A stretch of DNA of 64,000 nucleotides from Pyxicephalus adspersus. Taxonomy: Eukaryota > Chordata > Amphibia > Anura > Pyxicephalidae. Of the stretch, positions 41,531 to 53,300 are shown in pieces (positions within the stretch are counted from its first letter, which is position 1; every line of letters begins with the position of its first letter). The translations under genes were made by a program, and so were the position numbers. The notes beneath the pieces are model-generated. The model searched no databases. It was not told the origin of the DNA and saw only the letters and a list, made by a program, of their open reading frames with translations. The DNA is taken from contig NC_092863.1 in the NCBI RefSeq assembly GCF_032062135.1, forward strand, positions 18,500,284-18,564,283, given 5' to 3'.

Positions 41531-41536
41531 TTTATT
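41531..41536 (-). terminator. Candidate GRB7 polyadenylation signal
   Basis: TTTATT on + is AATAAA on -, about 595 bases after the GRB7 stop codon and the nearest one downstream. Another is at 41324-41329. Either could end the transcript. Confidence 0.35.
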
Positions 41537-42129
41537 AATGTGACACCTTTGGGTACATATAAATATTTTTTTTTTCTCTCTTCATTAAGTAGATTGAGGT
41601 TAGAGCAGTCTGTACAAAAATAGGAGCAAATAGAAGGCAAAAATATATGGTTAGGATTTTTTTGCATAAAATATGTGACAGTGAACTGGCCTTGTAGATA
41701 TTTACAGTACAGTGTGCTCAACAAACAGATGTACAATTTGACATTTCTTGCCAGGACAGCTCGGATGCCCTTCTCTTGCCATCTTTCAGCGGGCATTAGG
41801 GGATTATGGAAAGCTCCACCTCCACTGGAATTTAGCCACCAAATGTCATCTGGCTGTCACAAGACAGTCTGTACCATTAGAAGGAAAAGAAAAAAGGCAT
41901 AGCTTATTGTTTGAGTGCTTCCCGATAGAACTGTTTCCACTAAAATAGGCTTACAGTAACAGTTTTGCAGTGTTTTTGTTTCCAGTACCAGCACTGGACT
42001 CTTGCTGGCTTTCATCCAATAGCCTGATATAGTGGAACATCATTCATGTCGGTGGAACATCCATCTAAAGTCAATCTGTTTCCTTCAAGAGTCTTGCTCT
42101 AGCTTCACAGCATGGCACTCTGGACTCAA
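41537..42129 (-). other. GRB7: Presumed GRB7 3' untranslated region
   Basis: Sequence between the GRB7 stop and the first downstream AATAAA on the same strand. It has no dispersed repeat and no open frame of note. Extent is inferred only from the poly(A) signal. Confidence 0.4.
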
Positions 42130-42276
42130 TTACAGTGCTACACAAGTGCAATAGTGCTTGAGAATACAAGGGAGAATACCCCGGTTGATCTGGTGAAACT
42201 CGACCAATTGGATAAGGTCCACAAATTTGGTTTGTCCGTCATCCATAGAGAAGTAGGGTTTTCCATCTTCCTCACA
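42130..42276 (-). CDS. GRB7: GRB7 coding exon 14: SH2 end and stop
   Basis: The acceptor on - is CACTCTAG (42277-42284). Residues 484-531: [16 protein letters not shown], then [18 protein letters not shown], ending HYCTCVAL and TAA at 42130-42132. Human ends CTRVAL, so the Arg is Cys here. The frame opens in phase 0. Confidence 0.96.
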   Translation of the reverse strand, partial: CEEDGKPYFSMDDGQTKFVDLIQLVEFHQINRGILPCILKHYCTCVAL

Positions 42277-45200
42277 CTAGAGTGGAAAATAAACAGAATA
42301 TAATGAGAACTCTTATAATAAAAGTTTAAAGCTTCTTACTTTTCTTTAAATTAAACTTCATGTAGCTTTCCAAAATCCACTATGAGTTAGCGGCGCCCTA
42401 AATGGCTGCAAGTACCTTGGGTAGTTTTCAAATTTATCCTTGTAGTCCTAGGCAGGGGTGTAGTGAGGTGAGCACACTTGGGAAAGCTGGGCCCTCACTT
42501 TTTTTGGGAATGAGCACTGGTGTCCACTCCTATTTTGCAAAGGATTTTTTGGTGGTCTGCGGTTCTGGCAGCTCCAACCCCATAGGGTCAGGAAAAGGAC
42601 CCTGCCTGGGGAGGGCGCACCAGCCAGAGCTGCGGACCATGTCCCCCATATGGAATTGCAGGCTCAGGACAGTGGACGGGTTCTGGTAACATGACGTTAC
42701 TGTGGGGGAAATTTATTCCCCTTTGAGTGACACATAGGCAGGGGTGTAGTGGGGCAGGCACTTACGACTTTACGACTGCACCCCTGGTCTTAGGCCCAGT
42801 CAGTACACGAGGGCTTAGTTTCTTTCTTGTTATTATTAAACTCTCATCTTCATACTAAGCTGCTACAATAACAGTGGACAGTCTGTCATTAACCGGTAAA
42901 GTTAAGGGTGATACTTTGTGCTCTGTGTAACATAACCTATTCCGAGACAGAGGTGAAACCCAAAGTGGCTCCCTAGTGATCAGTTCGAAGACACAGGTAC
43001 TTGCAGACACCACAAAGTACATGTGAGAATTGTAAAGCCAGTTTTGGGGGTGATTTCTTTGCATCTTTCCCAATTTCACCTGGAAAAGAGAATATTGGGC
43101 TTGGATAAGTTTGTATTTAAATGTTGTGCTGCAAAATTGCAGTTTTTTATTTGGGATCCAGACCTGGAGTGTCCCAGAAGGAATGGGTGGGCCAGGCACT
43201 CTTTCCTTTTTTCCAGACCAGAATATTAGGACGTCACTGGAGCACCTAGCTATGAATAAAAGTGCAGCTGTCTCCGAAACAGGGGAAGCCTCTGTGTTGG
43301 TAGAGCCTAGGAGGACTTCCAAAGCTTAGGTCTGTGGAACCAATACCCCCAAGGTGTCTCAGTCCAAGAGTAATCCTGGAGGCAGCTCCCTGGGTATGTA
43401 GGACAAACTGCAAGCACCAAAAACCCTGACTACTTGTGAGTACCAGATGTCTGCTTAGCGTAGCAGCTTGTGGTGGTGGAACTCTTTATAGTTAGGGTTG
43501 CAGCCAAATCGACTAACACATTAGAGTATTCATTAACTATAATTAATTATAAATTTCACCTAATTTCTTCAATAGAAAAAATAGAGTAATAAAAATGCTG
43601 GCCATTACAAAAGTGCTGTGTTCCACAATAAGTTAAATTACCAGGTTTTGTTTTAATCTTAAACATCACAGGCGTTCAATCCTAAAAGTCTAAATACACC
43701 CAGTTAATCACACTTTGATGTGCTGGAAAGCTGACTAAAATGTTCTAGGTCTAGAATGCTGATTCATCATAACATGATTCAGATGTTGCTCAAGGCACGT
43801 CCAGAAATATCAGCAAGGGTGTAACTTGGGATTGGGCACGTCTCAGGAGCCAGGTAGTCATTGGGGATGATTTACTAAAGCAGTAGGTAATGTTAACTTA
43901 AGCTGACTGATTTACTTTACCAGTTTGCTTTCCGATTTTTGAATACTCAGTCATGTGTTAGTGAATTAAAAAAAAAAAACTTTGTCAAGAAAGTTGCTAA
44001 AAAGTATAAATTACAGGCACCTAGACGTGCGTCTACCTTTATGCAGCAGCTCTTCCCCTGTTTGAACAATTGGCAGTTCTAATCAAGCAAAGCTCTATAA
44101 TCTTTGGCTGCAACATGTTGCCTAACACACATTTTTTCTGTATGTGTTATGCACACTTACGAAATAAGTATTATTCACCTACAAATCCTTAACTACATAA
44201 AACTTCTCAACCAAAAAAAATATTAAACAGATAAACAAAACTTACTGATAAATTCAAAATTGCAGTAATTACAACAAAATCAGATTACTTGAAAGACTTT
44301 GCCATATTTTCTTTTCCATTTTTAGTGTAATCTCAATAAACTATATTAAAGCTGTGATTTTATTTCCCAGTTTCAATCAAGATAAAGTAGTCATTTGAAA
44401 TTGTGGGTTGCAGATCACTTGGTTTCTGGCAATGACTTAAGCAATGCAGAGATTGAATTGAAAGCGCTACATGTATGGCTAGCTAGCTTAGGTATAATTT
44501 ATACTTATTGATATTATCACAGCAATACTAGGATTATATTGTAACACAAGGTATGCTTTGGTTGCAATTTCCAATCTAAAATCAATTCAGTAATTATGCA
44601 GTTTTGATTGAGTGTGCATTAAAATTAAAAAGTTTGCAGGCTGCTACTGCTGAATATTGCAAGCTTCCTAGTTGTTATACTGATCTGATTGCATTAGCTG
44701 CTTCCTCCTTTTATGTTAATGACTCAAAGCCAGAGACAGCCAGGTAGCTATCACTTTCAGAAGGATGTCAGTAATCTCAGCCTTTTACTGCGTTTTCCTT
44801 AGTAAGAGTTTCCATTAAACTTGCTGAAACCATTTCAAACTTCTTATCTAGCAGAAAGAACTAACTCCATGGTTATATCATAAATTCTTATCAGAGTTGG
44901 TTTTAATTCAGCATACGGCTATTTCAGTGCTGTAATCGCTGTGCACAATTGCACTATGTTCTCCAATTGCACTGGAGGTCAACCACATACCGGTAGGATG
45001 AGGTAGTGCTTTATCTTCTGTAAGTGACACAATGACAGAACAAATCCTTTGGGATTTCTTGTGCTTTCTCGCACCAGGAAAACTCTGTGGGAGGCAAAGA
45101 GAGAGTATCTGTCAGTATGTATGAGAGTATCTGTCAGAAGAAAAGATATGTCCTCTTTCATGCTATTACCAGTGACTAGAATAATTGAAACAATTTGCTA

Positions 45201-47284
45201 TCTCTTTGTCCACTTTTCTATTGCCAGATCTCAGTTAACCTAAATACTGTGTAATAATAATAACCTGAGGGTAAAGGTACCTTCAGAGTGCTGTAATTTG
45301 TCTTTCAGCAGAGGTAGTATGTGTTATGACAATTATTGGATGTCAATATGTAAGACCTAAATCATGTCAAGAATAATTAGTAACGTTTGTTAACGGATCT
45401 AAAGGGTTTTCTCCTTTATCTTATGTTAAGCCAATCATCTCTTGGACCCCTTGATAGTTAAAAGGTATACTGGTTTCCCAGTCTCCATGTCAGCTTTTCT
45501 TTTTGTTGCACAGACTGATATTAAGTTTGATTTTGATTATGGCCATTGGGGGTTTTTAACTTCTTTCTTTCTAGGGCATTTTTCTTTTTCATCTGATAGG
45601 GAGCAAAATATCCAAGAACTTGATGTTTTCAAAAGGAGACTAGCGTGGCAGACTACATGTTTCACTTATGACTCGTATAGTTTATAATACTCTTTATCAA
45701 ACCAATCCCCACCAACACGTACTGTTAGCAGACGCACAGACGCTTGTTTTGGTAAGGCCATCTGGCCCATTCCATGGTTTACAAGAATCTCTAAGCTGAA
45801 TGAACACACTGCTGTTCAAGTACAGGTTCTAGTAATCTGTGATGGACCATTTGACAGCCTTTGAATCCCGCCAGCTCAGGACGGCTTGCTGGATTGCTGT
45901 AAATCTACCAGTTACCTTAAAACAAACTTCTGACCTCATGCCTAAATTGAGGAAAATTAGGAAGCCATTTGCACACTGGTGTTACTTAAATTCGGTTCCA
46001 CTTCAATGCTCAATTTACCACTTAATGGTAACATTTTCCATTAACTGTGACCCTATATCTTACATTCTCATATTACAAAAATATGGTCTCCCCAAATCTG
46101 TGGTTAACTGACACCGAAGCATCAATCTCCTACAGTTTCCACTGGGTCCTCCTAATGACTTTCATGTCATCACTGACTTTAGAACCGAACGATTTTAGAA
46201 CCAAGTCCCTCTTTCCTTCTCAGTTGTCCATCTTTTTGGTCTGATGTATACACCTCTAGCACTATATTATTATCAGGCATGTTATTTTGCAGTAAACCTT
46301 TTATGTGACCTTTATATTGTTGCATGTGTCATTCTGAAAAGCTAGTATAAAGGAAAAGTCGAGGTGAGAAGAATTTGTGGGTTTCAGCAATTATTTTTTT
46401 TGTATTAATTTAGTGATCCGGGTAACTGGGGCATGGCGTGGGTGTTTCCTTTGCCTACATACTTTGTACTTAAAAGTGCACTTCTTTCTCATCTCAAAAA
46501 GTAGGAAGGTATGGCCAGAAACCAGCAAGAATATATACTTTCTTGGAAAGTTTGTTATACCTTGTAGTGACTGAAACTATGTGATATGATATATAGGTGC
46601 ACCCTTTGCCAAGCAAATCAGCCAAGTGGTTTGTACTTTTGGTTTGATGTTGTGGCACCAGAGTCTGAACCCAATATTGCATAGGTATGTATCGTATTTG
46701 TAGAGTCTACCTGTGTTTGTATGGTTTACTACACGACAACCACAGTTAATAAAGAGGGACCAGGTCAAGGTCCAATTTATAAAGGTTTTAAGACACCACT
46801 CACAAGAAGTGTAAGTATATATCTTACCAAGGGGGAAATATGTAGTGGTGGAAGTGGTGAGGGTTTTAGAAGACAGAAGACGGGTAGAAAGTTTGAAAAA
46901 AATGGGTTTTAAGCAGAAAGTAAGAGCAAGCCGAAAAGGACCATTCCAGAGAGTTGGGGCAGCCCTAGAAAAAGCTTGGTCTTTAACGGGGGTATTACTA
47001 CTCTGTGTTTATTAACCAGGGTTTCATGGAACTCTTGGGTTCTTCCAGAAGTTGCTAGGGATTCGTTGAGCAAAGAGCATTTTGTGCCTCTCAGGTCAGA
47101 TACCACTGACTTTTGTCAAAAAAAGGGAAACTTAAAACCTTAAAGTTATTTCAAGGGGTTCCCTATGTTAAAATGGTCGAGAAACACTGCCCTAGCGTGT
47201 GTACTGCAATAGTAATTTTTGTTTCCCTCTTAAGTCTGGATATACTGGTATTTGGTAACAGATGTTCACAATATATACACAGGC

Positions 47285-47317
<33 letters not shown>

Positions 47318-50300
47318 GATTTAAAAAACATTAGCAAATTACGTGGTTCTGTGTTTATAGTAAACACAGTAACTCTGTTTTGATGATGGGCGTTATAGTG
47401 AGCGATTAGAAGAAAGATTTGCAGTTAGCGATGACAAGATGGCAAAGCTTTCTGGTCTTACCCGTCTGCCATTCCTTGCTGCATCATGAGGCGCTGAGTC
47501 TCATCTCTTGATAGACGCCCATGGTACCACGCCTGAGTCTTGTGTATGACTGTTAAGAAATACGATAGGTAAACTACATACATATATATGTACTAACAAA
47601 GCGTAAAATATTAGGTTAGGGAGTTTACACCCACCCTTCTTCATAACCAAGTTGATTGTTATGCCAGCCTTGAATTAGTATATTCCATTAGAGTAGATAC
47701 ACTTTCATCAGTGAACCTGGGTCATCCAGCAAACCTGGATTGGATCTGGTCCAGGATTGAAAACAACTGCTAACAAATGGCAAATTTCTTTTAGGAAATC
47801 CATTCAAGGTTTGCTAGATCACCAAGGTTCACTGATGAGAATGTATCTTTTCCAGCCTTGGAGAGCTTTAATAAATCAGGCCCAAAGAAAGGGAGAGGGA
47901 AGTGACAAATATCAAAATGTTTAATTTAACAAAACAGAGTAAAATTTTGCATGTACTGCTAATACATCATAGGAACTAAAACATGTTTTGAATATATAGA
48001 CATATTTAGTAGGTAACTGCTGTTAGGTGATTCCCCACCTGTTTGAATTCATTACATTGACCATATCATTATTACTAATAATATTATTAATAATACAGTA
48101 TTTATATAGCGCCAACATTTTACGCAGCGCTGTACATCAAATAGGGGTTGCAAATGACAGACAGTGATACAGGAGGAGAGGACCCTGCTCCAAAAAGCTT
48201 ACAATCTAGGAGGTGGGGGAGTAACACACAATAGGAGGGGATGTATGGAGTGGTGGAAGTAGTGAGGGTTTTAGAAAACAGAAGAAGATAGGTAGGCAAA
48301 TTTGAAAAGATGGGCTTTGAGTGCTCTTTAAAATGAGCAGAAAGTAGGAGCAAGCCAAACAGGAAGAGGAAGACCATTCCAGAGAGTCGGGGCAGCTCTA
48401 GAAAAGTCTTGGAGCCGTGCATGTGAAGAGGTTATGAGTGAGGAAGTCAGTACTAGGTTATTGGAGGAATGAAGAGAGCGGCTGGAGGAGTATTTTTCTA
48501 TCGGGTCAGAAAGGTAAGTGGGACAAGAACTGTGGAGGGATTTGAAGGCAAAGCACAGGAGCTTTTATTTAATTCTAATGTGAAATAAAGCCAAAAAAAC
48601 TACAAAGAGAAGCAGCAGAAGAGGAGTGATGGGAAGGATGGATAAGTCTGGCTGCAGCATTCATAACAGATTTGATTTGGGCATATAATAAATATTGGCA
48701 GTTATGAGACCTGGAAGTATCTACATCTAACACACCAGCTCATTTTATCTTACCTGAACTGCTCGGGGTAGTTTGGCATGGGTTTGGCAAGCTATAACGG
48801 TGAGTTGTTTTTTTCTGCAAGACAATGGACACCACATTACATACTGATCTTGTGTAAACCCATAATGATACTGTATATAATGTATCTATAAACTGAATTT
48901 GCCAGTAAATGTGGTCACTCTTCCTGTAAATTTTTACAACGATTTGTGTTGCTGCAGTGATTTTTCTTTATTTTTATTTGATGATCCTCTAATAAAATGC
49001 TTCCTATTCTAGGGTGACACTCCCACTAAATGTATCTCCGAAGGATCGCAATTTATCTCCGCTCCCTTGTTTTTTTTGTAGACTACAACAAAGAACAAAG
49101 GTAAGCAAATTAGAGAAATTCATTATTAGGCTTTACGTACAGATGAAACTAATTATATAGTTTGCTGTCTTTTATTCAGGCTTGTTGGTCTTCCTTTATG
49201 GCTCGTTCGGTGAATATTTAGTAAATCTCACATTCACTGCTTTAAAAAATAACCTTAGAGGATATACAGGGCCCAAAATGTAGTGGTTAGGATACAACCA
49301 GTTATTATTAGGTTCCCGGTGTCATTCAGTACTCACCCTCCAGGACTGGGCCTCCTCCAAGGCCACTGACAATGCCTCCAAAGGATTCTCAATGACTCGG
49401 CCTGTACATCCGGAAAAATCCATAGGCACCAAAGTGCTATCTGAGACACTATGCTGTGAGAAACAAAACCATGAGTTACATTAAAAGGAAATGTCTAGTT
49501 TTTTAAAATGTGATTCATTATGTTCAGAACAGGAAACATTATTTTTCTGTAAATTGACCAGGTGTTAACAAAGCTCAATAGCACTTGCTGAAATTTACAA
49601 ACAGAACTGATTAGTGGTTCTTCCACTCGGAAGAAATGAGTTCTTTCCTTCTTAGGAAATAGTTTCTGTTGTGCTTTCTGTTTAGAAAATACATAATGTT
49701 TTTTACATTTGATAGTATGAGTGCAACCCATATTAAAGAATAACTGTGCTCCCAGTGATCTGCAAAACAGGTATCTGACAGGAGGGGGTATGGGAGGATG
49801 GGAAAAATTAAGGGGTAATAGTATAAAAGTTTTTCTTTACTTTTATTATTTTATGGCAATAAATCATGTCTCATCATGTATCATGTATTTGGCAAGCAAT
49901 TTAAAGCTGTTTGAGTCTAAAATAAAATTGACCGAAAAAAATTGTGTTTAACCTTAAGACTTTAGATATTGATATCAGCCATTTGAAGGTGATACAATAA
50001 TTTATCATCTTGATCTTTTGAACTCTTCATAGCCTGCAGAAAGTCTGTGCACATCAACATAGTTTATGCCTAGCTTGCAATGAATAATGCTTTGAAGGAA
50101 TTTAATGCTTTGATCTGTGGAAGGTAGTAGTAGATATCATGTGGATAGGAGAGAGCCAAATGTGTTAAAGCTCATCTCTTCTACTGTTTATGACCTAATT
50201 TATTAAAGCTCTCCAAGCCTGGAGAGGATATACTTTCAGCAGTAAACCAGGGCGATCCAGCAAATCTGGAATGGATTTCTTAAAAGTTGTTTGTAAATGT

Positions 50301-53300
50301 TTTCAATCTAGGACCAGCTCCATTCCAGGTTTGCAGGATTACTCAGGTTCACTGCTGAAAGTGTATATACTCTCCAGCCTTGGAGAGGTTTTATAAATCA
50401 GGCCCAATGTGCCATAGGCACTTTAATTTGTAGCAGCCAAACACATTTCACTATCAGCAGGGCAGGAACAGAGGGGACTCTTTAGGTTCAGGTGGCAGCA
50501 GTCCCAATATATCTATTTACAAATGCACCTTCTATCCTTGGCCAAAGCACTTTGTTTTATGTGAATGCTCAGAAACTGGTAAAGAAGAAAAAAGGGGAGA
50601 ATTAAGTGAATGAGAGCTGTGGATCTCTATCGTCAATACCAGGACTACAGTTATAGAATTTTTTTACATTTGTGATTTTTTAAATATTGCGGGGTATGGC
50701 ACTCACATATGCTTACAAAGAATATATGCATGACATTCAAAGCTGCATAGGGAGTATTTTCCAGCCAAAAACCCCCGTACTTATTGGTGTACATATTACA
50801 CAAAACCTACATTATATGTTATCTGCTGGCATATTTGTGGCACTTGCTGCAATAGATTGTGATTCTAATTATTTCTAGTAAAAAAATTTGAATGAAAGAT
50901 TTTTTGCCACATGGATAATTCATTTAAAATAATAATTCACATAAACTGGGGGAATTAACCCATAGAGGTCCTTGGTACAATACAGAATGGGGTATCGGAC
51001 AAATCATATAGTTAGTGTACATCCAGGCATTAACAAGTCAGTTATTCAGAGAAAATAACGTTACCTGTTTTTTGAGATCTGTCCAGGGTTGAGGGCCACG
51101 TCTTGAAATCTGGTAATTTTTGTAGAGCTGAGCCCCATACTAAAAAAAAAAGAAAAAGAAGAAGAAAACATACAATATATCAATAAATGGCTATTATGCA
51201 TAATATGCATGGATCTGTGGGCACCAATAAGTAGGAATTTGTCTTTTTACTGATTTTCAACTCTTCGATGTCAGTTACAATTATAGATGTATATTGTGCC
51301 AAGCAAGGTTCACTTTAAATATCTTTTAAATCCTATAGGCCTGAAACTTTTCCTTGGCTGGAATAACTAATCATTTAGAGAAAGAAGCACAGTTTAAACT
51401 TTGCCCTTTTAAACTTACCTTAAACAGTCGAATGGCAGTAAGCCAACAGGTCCGGGAGTGCTCATCCTCGCTACATAAAATCTTCAGCCCTTTAGTGCCA
51501 CTCCGCATCTTGTATGGCTGGAAAAAAGGGCTGTCACATTTATTAGTCATAAAACCAGAAATTTTCATGGAGACATAGTTACAAAAGTTTTTATAAGGGT
51601 TTTACATTATATACAATGATGTAGTAAGACGAAAGGGCCAAAAGTAATGTTTATACCACAGGCTGTGTAATGCAATTCAATCTTAAGGGCCACCCAAGCA
51701 TTCTGCTGCACCAAAGAGCCACACACTACAGTGCCTCAATAGACTGAAGGTTTGATTCTTTTCAAAGATTGTATAGGTGGGCGGATGGAAACTAGAAGAC
51801 TTGGCTTATGTGAAAAGGATACAACTAGTCAGGGTCAAAGCCAGAAGTTGTCAGAAGCCAGTCATTTTACTGCAAAACCATGTATACTATACGTATATGA
51901 GAAAGCAAAGAGGTAAAGAATAATAAAAAAAAACAAAGATACCCTACAAAGGTTTTGCTAATGCTTTACATTACACTTACCTTCAAACAAAAGCCAAACT
52001 CAGTGGGGGCGCTGTAGAGTTTTTTGCCTTGTGTCAAGCAGTAGGCATTGGATTCATTCACATCGGCAAAATACTGTAGGTGCCGGGGATCCTGAAAATT
52101 ATTAATATGTTGTCAACTGGCAGTTAAATTATATCTACTATTTGTAAAAAACGTGTCACCTAACATAACTCTAATATGGTTAAAACAACAAGCAAACATT
52201 TTAAAAAATAAAAATATACTAAGGAAATTTTCCAGGTTCATGTGTTTTAGTGGCAGTATTCGATTCCCATCAGGGAATGTTTGAAGGAATGTCAGATTCC
52301 CTGTTTTAAAGTAAAGGTTTAATTTTTTTTTGTTTTTTTCATTTTTGCATTTGTATGATGTTGACTTCTTTTTCAGCACTTTATATAGTCAATAGTCATG
52401 TCTCTCAGTGTCCAGTAGACAACAGTATCAATTCTCCTCTATAAACATACCCTTACAATTTATGTCTCTGCCAACCAGTAACACTGCAAGACACATAGGG
52501 CCTGATTTATGAAAGTTCTCCAAGACTGGAGAAGATGGAACTTCATAGGAGAACCTTGGCGATCCAGTAAACCTAAAATTATGGCAAACCCCGTAGATGA
52601 CCATCACAAAGCTAGCTAACCTCAGTGTTTCCATCTGCTGCTCCAAAGTACTTTTTAAACAGCAGAATCTTAGGACAAACTACTTCAGGAACAGCACCCT
52701 GGAAGCTGCAGATCAAATCCATGCAGGAAATGCAATTACCAGTATATGGTAGGGTGCCAATCTATTTATTGCCCTATCGTAGGAACAAACAAGTTCACCT
52801 TATTTGCAGTCACACTTGTTCCTACACAGTATAATATTATAAGGAAGTCATTGTTAATAATTACAGTAATATAGCTGAGTTCACACAATGGTACAAGTAC
52901 AACAAATAAGTCACAAAATCAATTGAAAATAATAATTATGAGAAAGTCAATAGTAAAGATGACCCATGGTACCATGTTTTAGTAACCCCCTGCTAGGTTC
53001 CACACCCCTTTCTGTCCACATGATGGACAGGACAAAAAGTAAAGTGTAGCAATCTATCTTAAACAAGATATATAAAGTATATATTGTATATAGTTATACT
53101 CCAGGTTTGACTAATTTGTGTACTTTGCACTGCACACACTATTACAAATGAAAAATGGTGTTGAAATGATCTTTTATTTTTCATAGTCTACATTGCTTGG
53201 CCACTTTTTTACCAAGCAGTCTATATTAAAACTTTCCATTTTTTTATCCCAGACTTGCAGATATGGAGTTTGGATCAATTTTATACTGATTTTCATGTCT

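Larger units (their letters stand above)
45085..47461 (-). other. GRB7 intron 12
   Basis: This 2.4 kb intron holds part of the long dispersed repeat family at about 46815-46985 and a TAA microsatellite at about 47287-47318. The block 45740-46240 is less AT-biased but unrecognised. Confidence 0.75.

Noticed and set aside
45839..46111. 90-codon open stretch in GRB7 intron 12
   Set aside because: No motif or splice sites, and the reading frame is not supported by neighbours.
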